A DNA stretch of 38,609 nucleotides from Fimbriimonadaceae bacterium. Lineage in GTDB: Bacteria; Armatimonadota; Fimbriimonadia; Fimbriimonadales; Fimbriimonadaceae. This document shows positions 1-7,601 of the stretch, in pieces. Positions within the stretch are counted from its first letter, which is position 1. Each line of letters starts with the position of its first letter. The notes under the pieces are model-generated. The model saw only the letters and a program-made list of their open reading frames with translations. It did not search any database and had not been told where the DNA came from. Position numbers and translations under genes: made by a program. Location of the stretch: NCBI GenBank assembly GCA_019638835.1, contig JAHBTC010000013.1, forward strand, positions 1-38,609. The letters run 5' to 3'.

Positions 1-509
1 CCTTGATCGATCTCGACCTACTTGGTCGCCCCGAGTCGCTCGCCCCCGGCACGAGTTTGGGGCAACCTGCGCCGATGTTCCCCAGAATTGAGAAAGAGAA
101 AATGGAAAACGTTCCCCCAGCCGAAAGTAAGCCCGCCGAACCGAAGAAGGAAAAACCAAAGCGCGGCCTTCCCGAGCCAGCCGACGAGATTTCGATTGAA
201 GAGTTCTTCCGGCTGAATCTCCGAATCGCCCGGGTGATTGAAGCGACCCGCGTCGAGGGAAGCGACAAATTGATGAAATTGCAAGTCCGAGTCGGCGATG
301 ACGAGCGGCAAATCATTGCGGGAATCGCACAGCAATATGCTCCTGAAGCCCTGATCGGGCGGCAAGTGTGCGTCGTCTTCAACTTGAAGCCGGCAAAACT
401 GATGGGTCTAGAAAGTCAGGGCATGATCATGGCTGCCGACGACCCAAACGGTGGCGCGATTTTGCTGGAACCTGACAAGGAAGCACCCGAAGCAAGCCGC
501 ATTCACTAA
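1..509 (+). CDS. metG: Methionine--tRNA ligase, C-terminal part (partial)
   Basis: This is the 3' end of a methionyl-tRNA synthetase gene; the catalytic domain lies upstream of the window. The visible part starts with the end of the anticodon-binding region (motif APMFPRIEKEK, equivalent to the LFPRIE stretch common in MetG). A Pro/Lys/Glu-rich linker of about 30 residues follows. The last ~105 residues form a C-terminal tRNA-binding OB-fold of the Trbp111/EMAP-II type, recognisable by FRLNLRIARVIEA, ERQIIAGIAQ and LESQGMIMAA. In the family this domain dimerises the enzyme and increases tRNA affinity. The TTG at position 3 is in frame but is not a start, because recognisable MetG sequence already runs from the window edge. 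The gene converges on yraN across a 242-base gap that holds a long hairpin. A stand-alone tRNA-binding protein is unlikely because of the MetG-type linker. Confidence 0.9.
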   Translation, partial: LIDLDLLGRPESLAPGTSLGQPAPMFPRIEKEKMENVPPAESKPAEPKKEKPKRGLPEPADEISIEEFFRLNLRIARVIEATRVEGSDKLMKLQVRVGDDERQIIAGIAQQYAPEALIGRQVCVVFNLKPAKLMGLESQGMIMAADDPNGGAILLEPDKEAPEASRIH

Positions 510-652
510 GGTCTAGCGTTGACGGACGCGAACAGCTTGACTTGATCTGCCCTAAGACGCGTGCGTCCAGTAGTCAAACTCATTAGATTCGAGTCGTGCA
601 GTCGTATCGATTCTCTGCTGGTCCGGGTGGACTAGGTTTCGCACCTGAGACT

Positions 653-719
653 AGGAGAGGAGACGCGAGGTTGGCGTCCGGCGAAGTAATGCGACGGCGC
701 CGGCGTCAGTTCCTCTCTT
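653..719. other. Long imperfect inverted repeat between convergent metG and yraN
   Basis: Positions 655-661 (GAGAGGA) pair with 711-717 (TCCTCTC), extended by G-T and A-T pairs at 653-654/718-719. After a 3-nt bulge, 662-666 (GACGC) pairs with 703-707 (GCGTC). Inside, 678-683 (CCGGCG) can pair with 698-703, or 675-678 with 693-696. No clean T-run follows on either side, so it is not a textbook rho-independent terminator. It could be a bidirectional termination structure or a small structured RNA. The rest of 510-751 shows nothing I recognise. Confidence 0.5.
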
Positions 720-751
720 CTCTACTCTCTGATGAGCGAGGGCAAACTACG

Positions 752-1096
752 TTACGAATCACTCAATGAGAGCCCACCCGGTAGGTGTTCGATTTGGCTG
801 CTAGATACGAGAATCGCATCGAGTCGAGTTTCCATTTCTTCTAACCCTGCCTCCGCTTGGTAAGCGGCGGCCGCTCCCATCAGCCTCCGAACCTTTTCAG
901 GAGAGATGGAAGCAAGGGCCCACTCGGCTCCAGACCGACGCTCCTTCACCTCGACAAAGACCAGCACATCTCCGTCCAAACATACGAGGTCAAGTTCACC
1001 TGCTCTTCCTTTCCAACGTCGGGTCAAGATCGTGTACCCAATGGACAGCAAATAGTCCGCCGCGCGGTCTTCTGCATCGGTACCCGCGCGCCGCAT
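752..1096 (-). CDS. yraN: YraN family (UPF0102) endonuclease-like protein
   Basis: A 114-residue protein of the YraN/UPF0102 family, a Holliday-junction-resolvase-like, restriction-endonuclease-type fold whose physiological role is unsettled. The family pattern is clear: GTDAEDRAADYLLSIGYTIL near the N-terminus, RRWKGRAGELDLVCLDGDVL (conserved GE-x-D of the nuclease core), then LVFVEVKERRSG (the E-x-K partner). The ATG at 1096 is chosen because homologues begin shortly before G-x-x-A-E; an upstream in-frame start would only translate rnhB sequence in another frame. One base separates this ATG from the rnhB stop, so the two are almost certainly translated from one mRNA. yraN next to rnhB is a common bacterial arrangement. 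Confidence 0.9.
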   Translation of the reverse strand: MRRAGTDAEDRAADYLLSIGYTILTRRWKGRAGELDLVCLDGDVLVFVEVKERRSGAEWALASISPEKVRRLMGAAAAYQAEAGLEEMETRLDAILVSSSQIEHLPGGLSLSDS

Positions 1097-1097
1097 T

Positions 1098-1703
1098 TTA
1101 GGAAAGGAAGAGTGCAGGTTGTTCGAGCAACTCACGGACCGGAGCAAAAGAGCGACGGTGAATCGGGCACGGACCAAGTTTCCTCAGCGCGGCCAAGTGT
1201 TCGGGAGCGGAGTAGCCTTTGTGCTTGGCGAACCCATAGCCCGGATATTCGTCATCTGCAAGCACCATGAGTCGGTCACGTTCGGTTTTGGCGAGTATGG
1301 AGGCCGCCGCGATTGCCGGATGCCGAGCGTCCCCTTTGATGAGGTAGGAGCAGGGCACGGGAGCGTCGAAAGGCACACGGTTCCCATCGATGACCGCCCG
1401 GGCACAAGTCACTCCCTCCAATGACTTACTCATGCCATCCATGGTGGCCCAAAGGATGTTCCGTCGATCAATCTCATCGACACCCACCACGACAATTGAG
1501 AACGAGCAATAGTCTTTGATGCGTTCAGCTTGTCGTTCTCGCTGCGTGACCGAAAGCGCCTTGCTATCGCCTATGCCCGCTACGTCGAACCCCTTGGGAA
1601 GCACGACTGCCGCAACCACAACTGGACCCGCCAGGGGTCCGCGCCCCGCCTCGTCTACCCCCGCTTCATCGGGATTCCAAATGCAAGGGCTTCGGTCATC
1701 CAT
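1098..1703 (-). CDS. rnhB: Ribonuclease HII
   Basis: A 201-residue type 2 RNase H, which removes ribonucleotides from RNA-DNA hybrids and single ribonucleotides misincorporated in DNA. Family signatures are present: GVDEAGRGPLAGPVVVAAVV contains the metal-binding D-E pair of the DEAGRG motif, AVIDGNRVP the third acidic residue, and HPAIAAASILAKTERDRLM the conserved central helix. GYGFAKHKGYSAPEHLAAL and PIHRRSFAPV are the usual C-terminal motifs. Length is normal. The ATG at 1703 is the only reasonable start before the catalytic motif, about 15 residues upstream of it; I see neither a Shine-Dalgarno sequence nor a well-placed -10. It is the first gene of an rnhB-yraN unit and is divergent from tRNA-His. 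Confidence 0.96.
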   Translation of the reverse strand: MDDRSPCIWNPDEAGVDEAGRGPLAGPVVVAAVVLPKGFDVAGIGDSKALSVTQRERQAERIKDYCSFSIVVVGVDEIDRRNILWATMDGMSKSLEGVTCARAVIDGNRVPFDAPVPCSYLIKGDARHPAIAAASILAKTERDRLMVLADDEYPGYGFAKHKGYSAPEHLAALRKLGPCPIHRRSFAPVRELLEQPALFLS

Positions 1704-1741
1704 ACCTATGCAGGGGACGATACCGGAAGGCGAAAGGCGTC

Positions 1742-1747
1742 TATAAT
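1742..1747 (+). promoter_or_regulatory. -10 element of tRNA-His promoter
   Basis: A perfect TATAAT lies 11 nt upstream of the mature tRNA-His 5' end, so transcription would start about 4-5 nt before the tRNA. No clear TTGACA is seen at the expected -35 position. Confidence 0.7.
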
Positions 1748-1758
1748 CGTGCTCACGC

Positions 1759-1836
1759 GGCGGTTATAGCTCAGTTGGTTAGAGTGCCTGACTGTGACTC
1801 AGGAGGTCGCGGGTTCAAGTCCCGTTAGCCGCCCCA
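1759..1836 (+). tRNA. tRNA-His (GTG)
   Basis: A 78-nt tRNA with encoded CCA. The acceptor starts GGCGGTT and ends TAGCCGCC plus CCA. The first G is the extra G-1 that pairs with discriminator C73, the identity hallmark of tRNA-His. The anticodon arm is CCTGA/TCAGG with loop CTGTGAC (anticodon GTG). The T-arm is GCGGG TTCAAGT CCCGT, with one G-T pair. The D-loop carries AGTTGGTTA. Confidence 0.97.
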
Positions 1837-1885
1837 CTTTCTCTTCACCGAACAAAGCTAAAACTGTGCGCCAAGCCTTCATGCG

Positions 1886-1891
1886 TAAACT
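1886..1891 (+). promoter_or_regulatory. -10-like TAAACT, leaderless arrangement
   Basis: TAAACT ends 6 nt before the ATG at 1898. There is no Shine-Dalgarno sequence. Transcription would start on or next to the A of ATG. Confidence 0.5.
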
Positions 1892-1897
1892 GGCCGC

Positions 1898-3118
1898 ATG
1901 ATCACTACGGACGCGATTCGCGCTTGCTTCCCGGCCCTCGCCGGGCCGACGATCTACCTTGAAAACGCGGGGGGCTCTCAGGTGCCGAGAGTTGTCGCGG
2001 ACGCGATGCACGAGTATATGACGGGCACATACGTCCAACTCGGCGCGCCCTACGATGTCTCCCGACGAAGCACGGAAGTCGTAGACCAAGCCCACATCTG
2101 GATCAATCGATTCATGGGAGGGGAGGAAGTTGGCGAAGTCGCGCTCGGCCCATCCTGCACCCAACTCGTGACGATGCTGGCGGAGTGCTACAGCCGTCAT
2201 CTGCGGCCCGGTGACGAAATCATTTTCTGCCAGACGGCGCACGAGGCGAACTACGGCCCGTGGCTGAAGTTGGAGCGGTTCGGATTAGTGATCAACCCAT
2301 GGCCGATTGATCCTGAGACGGGAGTCGCTTCACTTGAGGCGCTTCGCTCTCTGTTTACCGCGCGGACCCGGCTCGTTTGCTTTCCCCATGTATCGAACCT
2401 TCTCGGCGAAGTGGTTGACGTCGCCGCAATCACTCAACTTGCTCACGAGCACGGCGCGGAAGTCGTGGTGGACGGTGTTGCCTTTGCTCCGCACCGGCTC
2501 ATGGATGTTAGGGCTTGGGGCGTAGATTGGTACATCTATTCAACTTATAAAGTGTTTGGGCCGCACATGGCGGCACTGTTCGGCCGCCATGAAGCGTGGG
2601 AAAAGCTAGAAGGTCCGAACCACTTCTTTATCCCAAATCAAGGCACTTACAAATTTGAGTTGGGCGGTGCAAGCCACGAAGGTTGCGCGGGGCTGCTGGC
2701 GCTGGGCGATTACTTGCGCTTTGTCGCGGGCGAGCCGGGGGAAGCAATGCCCGAACGAAGTACGGTCGCCACCGCCATGAATCGGTTAGCAGCGATGGAA
2801 CTGCCCGTTCAACAGGCATTGATTCAGGGACTAAGGAGATTGCCGGGGATCCGGATTGTGGGGCCTGACTCGTTCGGGCCAGAGCGAGTGCCGACAGTGT
2901 CATTCCTGCACAACCGACTTTCTCCCGCCGAGATCTGCGCCCATACCGACGCGGCGGGGATTGGGATTCGGTATGGGCATATGTACGCCTATCGGTTGTG
3001 CCTCGCGATGGGGATTGGGGTGGAGGAGGGCGTGGTCCGCGTCAGCGCAGCGCACTACAACACGGTGGATGAAGTGGAGAGGCTAATAGGGGTTTTTCGC
3101 GGGGCGATGCGCGCGTAG
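1898..3118 (+). CDS. PLP-dependent aminotransferase class V / SufS-like cysteine desulfurase-like protein
   Basis: A 406-residue fold-type I PLP enzyme of the class V group, closest in pattern to the cysteine-desulfurase-like branch rather than true IscS or SufS. Visible motifs: IYLENAGGSQVP at the N-terminus (SufS-like start), ALGPSCTQLVTMLA, the histidine of CQTAHEANYGPW, VVVDGVAFAPH with the PLP-contacting Asp and His, and the Schiff-base lysine in YSTYKVFGPHMAALFG. The C-terminal domain ends in GVVRVSAAHYNTVDEVERLI. No SufBCD, IscU or other Fe-S genes are nearby, so an Fe-S role is not supported; a kynureninase-like or isopenicillin-epimerase-like activity is possible. The ATG at 1898 fits the family N-terminus and has a -10-like hexamer 6 nt upstream. 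Confidence 0.85.
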   Translation: MITTDAIRACFPALAGPTIYLENAGGSQVPRVVADAMHEYMTGTYVQLGAPYDVSRRSTEVVDQAHIWINRFMGGEEVGEVALGPSCTQLVTMLAECYSRHLRPGDEIIFCQTAHEANYGPWLKLERFGLVINPWPIDPETGVASLEALRSLFTARTRLVCFPHVSNLLGEVVDVAAITQLAHEHGAEVVVDGVAFAPHRLMDVRAWGVDWYIYSTYKVFGPHMAALFGRHEAWEKLEGPNHFFIPNQGTYKFELGGASHEGCAGLLALGDYLRFVAGEPGEAMPERSTVATAMNRLAAMELPVQQALIQGLRRLPGIRIVGPDSFGPERVPTVSFLHNRLSPAEICAHTDAAGIGIRYGHMYAYRLCLAMGIGVEEGVVRVSAAHYNTVDEVERLIGVFRGAMRA

Positions 3119-3158
3119 CTGAGAAATGGGGAGTTTTGAATCTGAATGCGGAAAACTT

Positions 3159-3187
3159 TTGATTTGAGTAATTTTTCGCAATACAAA
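3159..3187 (+). promoter_or_regulatory. Possible promoter TTGATT-N17-TACAAA
   Basis: TTGATT at 3159-3164 and TACAAA at 3182-3187 are spaced by 17 nt in an AT-rich gap. A start near 3194 would leave a leader of about 16 nt before the ATG at 3210. A second hexamer, TATAGT, directly abuts that ATG (3204-3209). Confidence 0.4.
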
Positions 3188-3209
3188 TTTCCGTTTCTCG
3201 CGTTATAGT

Positions 3210-3437
3210 ATGCGTATCGCGTGTCTCGCCATTGCATTATCTTCACTACTTGCCATCGGAGGACTTGTAGTCCCTCAATCCATCGGACTTAGTTCTCCAA
3301 ATCCTGCGTGCTGGGAAGGCACTGACCCGGAAACTGGTCAACGAACCTGCAACAGGAACTGTGGCTCGTACCAATGTGCGTGGGATAGTCCGGCAAAGAT
3401 CAATTGCGGGTGTCCGCGAGGTGAACTTTGCAATTAG
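3210..3437 (+). CDS. Small exported Cys-rich protein, unrecognised
   Basis: A 75-residue protein I do not recognise. The first ~22 residues (MRIACLAIALSSLLAIGG...) look like a Sec signal peptide. The mature part holds seven cysteines in about 42 residues: ACWEG, RTCNRNCGSYQCAWD, NCGCPRGELCN. This suggests a small disulfide-stabilised extracytoplasmic domain or a metal-binding knot. It overlaps the next gene by 10 bases, and the next gene's likely ribosome-binding site lies inside this coding region, so the pair is probably co-translated and may act together outside the cytoplasm. There is no clear Shine-Dalgarno sequence at its own ATG. Confidence 0.6.
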   Translation: MRIACLAIALSSLLAIGGLVVPQSIGLSSPNPACWEGTDPETGQRTCNRNCGSYQCAWDSPAKINCGCPRGELCN

Positions 3438-4990
3438 CCGCGCTCTTAATGCTGACAACATCGTTGGCGGCTACACGCCTAGTTCATATGGAGGAATGGG
3501 CGGGGAAGCACGACGTCCGCGTCGCGCCCGAGATCGGTGCGGAGACGCTTGTTGTTCGCGGAGTCTCAGATGACGAGATTGAATCATTTCTACCGAGCCT
3601 TTTTGACGCCGAAAAGAATGAAGGGCGATGGAAGCGCGACGATGCCGACGCGAAGGCGGAATGGCGCGCTGCCCGACAGGTAGCCATTCAAGGTGCCGCG
3701 ATGCGCCGGAGTCCTGGTACGGTCGAAACGTGGGCGTCTGACTTGCGGGCTTCCGCTTTTGACCGGTACGGGAATCCAATGGTCGAAGGCGATAATCTTT
3801 CCGTCAAATTGATGAACGCTTTTCTGTCCACGAATCAGCAGGGGGCCGCGGATGCCGCTATTCAATCGCCAGTTCGAGAAGCTCCGATTAGCGTTTACAG
3901 TTTGCCAACTGATCTTTCCTCGGCCACGAGTACCCTGCTCGCAGATCTGCGTCGGCTCCCGCTCGGAGACTCAAGAGAAGAAAGCGCCTTTCGCAAAAAC
4001 TTTGTCTGGGAACGTAATCCTGATTCCGTACTCATCACTACCCAGTGGTATGGCCATTCACTTACGATGAGAGTCACATTTTGGGGCGGAGATCAGTATC
4101 TTGGTGGCGCATTTGCGTCATTCTTGGCACCGACGGTTGCTGAATCTGAAGTAGAGAAGGAAGCATCTTTTCTTGTTCCGGGTACTCGAGAGCAGTTCCA
4201 TGAAATGGCCCTTGACTCGAAGGAACCATACGGTTATCTGAGCAAGCAGATCTATCCATATGAGCCCCGATTCATTGCGGTTCTATCTCCTCAATTAGAA
4301 GGAGAGTTACTCTCCGTTTGGGGTGTACGGGAAGTTGATGCCGATACGGCAATTCGTCGTTCAACAAGTGCGGGATTTGGTTTTAAAACAAATCGGACAA
4401 ATGATGCCTTGGTTTTGCGCCCTTCGACTTGGGCCGCTCACGCAGCCTATCGATTTGACGTAGCCGCCTTAAACGAGTTCGCGATGGGGCTCGCTACTGA
4501 TGTGACTCATGCCCCCTACATAAAGATTGTGAGGAGAATTGGCACCTCCTATGGACGTCACCCTTGGCTCTCCAACTGGAGGCGCGAATCTCCCGGAACC
4601 GCCACCTACGGTATTCAAACCGATGCTGAGTATTCGGCTTGGAACAGCACCGGCCCCGTTCCTATACAAGTGGCCACGGAAGCGGCAAGAGTGTTCCTCC
4701 TCTCTGAATTGGGTGAACCGGATGCCCTATCGCCAAGCCTTCAGGCCGTTGTTCGCCGAGGACAGTTGGGCACTGCCACCGTCAATTTCGTGCGAGAGCC
4801 GACCGAAGTACGTCGCTACCTTCTTCCTTCGGGGTGGACCGCGTGGCGCAGGCCAGTAGACTGGACTCGAACTTCTTCCGTGATCGCTAACGGTCAGTTC
4901 CGAGAAGAAGTGAGTTCGCGAGTGCTCGGCACCATTACAGTTTCCTCTACGGACCAGTCCGTGAGCAATGAACCTGTAATCCTGCCCTGA
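3428..4990 (+). CDS. Exported protein of unknown function (TTG start)
   Basis: A 520-residue protein that matches no family I can name. A TTG start is chosen because GAGGTG (3418-3423) lies 4 nt upstream and because it gives a complete signal peptide, MQLAALLMLTTSLAA, followed by TRLVHMEEWAGKH. The next ATG (3449) would remove most of the hydrophobic core. The mature protein is rich in Trp, Tyr, Ser, Thr and Arg, with many short alternating strand-like segments (VLITTQWYGHSLTMRVTFWG, TATVNFVREPTEVRRYLLP) and no predicted membrane helix. Internal similarity is not obvious. It forms a two-gene unit with the overlapping Cys-rich gene upstream. It may be a beta-rich periplasmic or surface protein; no function can be assigned. 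Confidence 0.7.
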   Translation: MQLAALLMLTTSLAATRLVHMEEWAGKHDVRVAPEIGAETLVVRGVSDDEIESFLPSLFDAEKNEGRWKRDDADAKAEWRAARQVAIQGAAMRRSPGTVETWASDLRASAFDRYGNPMVEGDNLSVKLMNAFLSTNQQGAADAAIQSPVREAPISVYSLPTDLSSATSTLLADLRRLPLGDSREESAFRKNFVWERNPDSVLITTQWYGHSLTMRVTFWGGDQYLGGAFASFLAPTVAESEVEKEASFLVPGTREQFHEMALDSKEPYGYLSKQIYPYEPRFIAVLSPQLEGELLSVWGVREVDADTAIRRSTSAGFGFKTNRTNDALVLRPSTWAAHAAYRFDVAALNEFAMGLATDVTHAPYIKIVRRIGTSYGRHPWLSNWRRESPGTATYGIQTDAEYSAWNSTGPVPIQVATEAARVFLLSELGEPDALSPSLQAVVRRGQLGTATVNFVREPTEVRRYLLPSGWTAWRRPVDWTRTSSVIANGQFREEVSSRVLGTITVSSTDQSVSNEPVILP

Positions 4991-5000
4991 CGCTCGGGTT

Positions 5001-5029
5001 GGGTTACACCTCTGAAGGTGTTGTAGCCT
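5001..5029 (+). other. Hairpin downstream of the 3428-4990 gene
   Basis: ACACCT (5006-5011) and AGGTGT (5016-5021) form a perfect 6-bp stem with a CTGA tetraloop; flanking GGTTA/TAGCC can extend it with a bulge. No T-tract follows, so it is only a weak terminator candidate. Confidence 0.35.
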
Positions 5030-5171
5030 AAGAGGGCGTTACGCTATGCCCATACCCGCAGCGCCCGTCACAACTTCATGAGTGCAATCAGATCGTGCGG
5101 TTTCCGGTTTGACGGATCGCGCTTCAGAATAGGCAGTGGACGGCAACCAGTCAGGTAACGTCATCGGACCG

Positions 5172-6629
5172 ATGAAATCGTTCGTGAGCCTTGCGCTCCT
5201 CATCGCCGCCGGAGTCTCTGGTGCTCAGGGCTTCAATGAAATCAAGCCCGTTACCGATACTCGCACTGCACAACTTGCCAGCGGGCCATTCACATACAAC
5301 GTGACCGCCGAGCAACTTCCTCTTCGTTCCGACACGGGTGATGTGGAAGTCCGCATGTTCTATGTTGCATACGAAAAGAAAGATGCGGATCCATCAAAAC
5401 GGCCTGTCATGTTTTGCTTCAACGGTGGACCAGGTAGCGCAACGATTTGGCTTCACATGGGTGTGCTCGGTCCAAAGCGAGTACCGCTTGCACCGGACGG
5501 CGGCATGTTGCCGCCACCTTATCAAGCCGTGGACAATCGCGAATCGTGGATTGATATTGCCGATATCGTAGCGGTCGACGCACCTGCAACCGGATTCAGC
5601 CGACTCGCCCCAGGCGTGCAAGGTTCAAGATTCTTCGGGGTCCGCCAAGATATTGCGGCCTTCACTCGTTTCGTCCAGGGCTGGCTGACAAAGCACAACC
5701 GCTGGCGCTCGCCGATCTTTATCGCTGGCGAATCGTATGGTGGCATCCGTGGTTCCGGACTTACGGCGAGTCTATTTGATGCCGGAATCGCGATAAACGG
5801 ATTCATTAGCATCAGCGGGACGAGCAACTACCAAACGTTACGCGCAGCACGCGGTAACGATCTCTTCTACACAAGTTTTATTCCCACGATGGCGACTACC
5901 GCCTTCTATCACAAGAAACTGAACAACCGATTTCGAACGGTTGAACAGGTGTCCGAAGAAGTCGTAAAATTTGTCGAAGGCGAATATCTCATTGCCCTCA
6001 ACAAAGGAGACGCGCTGCCCCAGCAAGAGAAAGAGCGAATCGCGGCACGTCTGAGCGAATTTCTTGGGATTAGCAAAGAGTATTGCTTGGGGGCAAATCT
6101 CCGACCTTCTCTCGGTGCCTACTACCGAGAGCTTCTCAAGGATGACCGTCTACAGTTCGGACGCCTCGATTCTCGTATGGTCGGCCTCGTTGAAACGGCA
6201 ACCGGCGGAGGTGGCGGAGGTGATCCCAGTGATGAGATCATGACTCCGGCCTATACGGTGGCGGCGAACGACTATCTCCGGCGCGAACTTGGTATTGAAA
6301 CGGAGATGCCGTATCTCAACTACGGCCCGGTTCGCCCTTGGGCCGAGCCGGAAGGATCCTATGCTGAGACCGCCAGCGACCTACGGGGGACGATTGAGAT
6401 TAATCCGTACCTCCGTGTGCTGTATTGCATGGGCTACTATGACCTTGCCTGCCCATACTACGCGACCATCTTTACCGTCAATCACATGGGACTGACCGAG
6501 AAGTCGCGGAGCCAGATCAGTTACGCGTACTACCCGGCTGGTCACATGATGTACAACGAAACTTTCTCGCGTGTGAAGATGCACGCAGACGTAAAGCAAT
6601 TCGTTGAAATGGCGCTGGCGGCGAGATAA
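5172..6629 (+). CDS. Peptidase S10 family serine carboxypeptidase-like protein, exported
   Basis: A 485-residue alpha/beta-hydrolase of the serine carboxypeptidase family (peptidase S10), expected to remove C-terminal residues from peptides outside the cytoplasm. The oxyanion-hole motif CFNGGPGSATIWLHMG is near residue 85. The nucleophile Ser sits in IFIAGESYGGIRG (GESYGG). The acid is the Asp in MGYYDLACPY and the base the His in PAGHMMYNE. The start is ATG 5172 because it gives a normal signal peptide (MKSFVSLALLIAAGVSGAQG). GTG 5136 is in frame with CAGAAT 5 nt upstream and cannot be excluded; it would add 12 residues before the basic n-region. A run of six glycines interrupts the region before SDEIMTPAY. 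The gene stands alone and ends at a strong terminator. Confidence 0.9.
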   Translation: MKSFVSLALLIAAGVSGAQGFNEIKPVTDTRTAQLASGPFTYNVTAEQLPLRSDTGDVEVRMFYVAYEKKDADPSKRPVMFCFNGGPGSATIWLHMGVLGPKRVPLAPDGGMLPPPYQAVDNRESWIDIADIVAVDAPATGFSRLAPGVQGSRFFGVRQDIAAFTRFVQGWLTKHNRWRSPIFIAGESYGGIRGSGLTASLFDAGIAINGFISISGTSNYQTLRAARGNDLFYTSFIPTMATTAFYHKKLNNRFRTVEQVSEEVVKFVEGEYLIALNKGDALPQQEKERIAARLSEFLGISKEYCLGANLRPSLGAYYRELLKDDRLQFGRLDSRMVGLVETATGGGGGGDPSDEIMTPAYTVAANDYLRRELGIETEMPYLNYGPVRPWAEPEGSYAETASDLRGTIEINPYLRVLYCMGYYDLACPYYATIFTVNHMGLTEKSRSQISYAYYPAGHMMYNETFSRVKMHADVKQFVEMALAAR

Positions 6630-6644
6630 TCCTACCGCCGCAAA

Positions 6645-6687
6645 AATCCCCTTACCCGGCAATCGGGCGAGGGGGTTCTCTTTTTCT
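6645..6687 (+). terminator. Rho-independent terminator after the S10 peptidase gene
   Basis: The outer stem CCCC (6648-6651) pairs with the G-run at 6671-6675, and the inner CCCG (6655-6658) pairs with CGGG (6664-6667) around a short loop. A T-rich tail (TTCTCTTTTTCTT) follows at once. It ends transcription of the carboxypeptidase gene. Confidence 0.8.
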
Positions 6688-6693
6688 TCCCCG

Positions 6694-6699
6694 TATAAT
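6694..6699 (+). promoter_or_regulatory. Perfect TATAAT upstream of the prepilin-like gene
   Basis: TATAAT just after the terminator T-tract. It ends 6 nt before an in-frame GTG (6706). It may give a 45-nt leader to the preferred ATG 6751, or a leaderless longer form starting at GTG 6706. Confidence 0.5.
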
Positions 6700-6738
6700 T
6701 AACGGGTGATTGAGGAATCTTCTGGGATCCTCCGTCGG

Positions 6739-6744
6739 TACAAT
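6739..6744 (+). promoter_or_regulatory. -10-like TACAAT, leaderless arrangement
   Basis: TACAAT ends exactly 6 nt before ATG 6751, the start that gives a normal prepilin leader. No Shine-Dalgarno sequence is present. Confidence 0.5.
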
Positions 6745-6750
6745 CCTTTC

Positions 6751-7587
6751 ATGACCCCCTGGTTCACAGCCCGACGCTCTCGTGTGCGCGGCTTCACACT
6801 AATTGAGCTTCTGGTCGTGATCGCGATCATCGCCATCTTGGCCGCAATCCTCTTCCCGGTTTTCAGCCGGGCAAAGGAAGCGGCCAAAAAAACGGCTTCC
6901 ATCGCCCAGATGCGGCAGCTCAGCGCCTCGGTAATGATGTACGCGGGCGACTACGACGACTTCATGCCCGCCGCGAGTATGCGGGAAAGTTCGGGAACCG
7001 TTGATCCGCTCATTTGGCCCGCCGCTCTCGATCCGTACGTGAAGAACAAGGATCTCTTTGTGGCCGTCGGTTCCGACGGTAAGCCTTCCTACACCTGGGC
7101 GACACGGCGAACGCAAAGCATTGGCTACAGCGACGCTACCGGCTACGACCCAAACAGCACGGCCGTCCCCGGCGCAGCCCTCCCTGGGACGGAAGGGTTT
7201 ACGACCGTCGCAAACTTTAGCCAAGTTGACGAGACGGCACGAGTCGGCTTGTTTGCGACGACCCCGAATGGACCGGAAGGCGACACAACAAGCAAACATC
7301 GGGGCTACGTGTTTAACCCGTACAACGGCCTGAACTCGCCCGATTTGGACTATTCAAAGGGGTTGCCCATGATCAGTGATCGCAACCTTGTTATGGAGAA
7401 TGGCGACAAGAACTATCCGACCTCTCCGTCGCTCTCACCTGGACAACTTAAGCCAATCTACTGCCGCTACAACAAGGACGGTACGGGGAACGGCTCTACG
7501 CCGGTCGTTTTCGCGGACGGTCATACAAAGAGCTACTCGGCAAACGCCTTGAACTCATTCGGAACCGTCGTCTGGCGCTTCCGCTAA
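6751..7587 (+). CDS. Prepilin-type N-terminal cleavage/methylation protein (type II pseudopilin-like)
   Basis: A 278-residue protein with a canonical type IV prepilin leader: a basic MTPWFTARRSRVRG, then FTLIELLVVIAIIAILAAIL, with Glu at +5 of the mature protein. Cleavage after the Gly by prepilin peptidase is expected. After the helix comes FPVFSRAKEAAKKT and a long globular domain ending in VVFADGHTKSYSANAL, the DGH-type C-terminus seen in the many-copy DUF1559-like prepilin families of Armatimonadota and Planctomycetota. The role (pseudopilus, surface structure or secretion-related) is unknown. ATG 6751 is preferred because it gives a 14-residue leader; GTG 6706 would give an unusually long one. 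No pilus assembly genes are adjacent. Confidence 0.88.
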   Translation: MTPWFTARRSRVRGFTLIELLVVIAIIAILAAILFPVFSRAKEAAKKTASIAQMRQLSASVMMYAGDYDDFMPAASMRESSGTVDPLIWPAALDPYVKNKDLFVAVGSDGKPSYTWATRRTQSIGYSDATGYDPNSTAVPGAALPGTEGFTTVANFSQVDETARVGLFATTPNGPEGDTTSKHRGYVFNPYNGLNSPDLDYSKGLPMISDRNLVMENGDKNYPTSPSLSPGQLKPIYCRYNKDGTGNGSTPVVFADGHTKSYSANALNSFGTVVWRFR

Positions 7588-7601
7588 GGAACGTGTAGAG
7601 G

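Noticed and set aside
3-509. TTG at position 3 as a gene start for a separate tRNA-binding protein
   Set aside because: The residues after it already match the end of the MetG anticodon-binding region and linker, so the gene begins upstream of the window.
5001-5029. Hairpin after the 3428-4990 gene as a rho-independent terminator
   Set aside because: The stem is good but no T-tract follows; kept only as a hairpin.
6202-6225. GGCGGAGGT-type repeat in the S10 peptidase gene
   Set aside because: A short run of glycine codons in a loop; too short to call a repeat element.
6706-6750. GTG 6706 as the start of the prepilin-like gene
   Set aside because: It is preceded by TATAAT at the leaderless distance but would give a leader of about 30 residues; ATG 6751 gives a normal prepilin leader and also has TACAAT at 6 nt.
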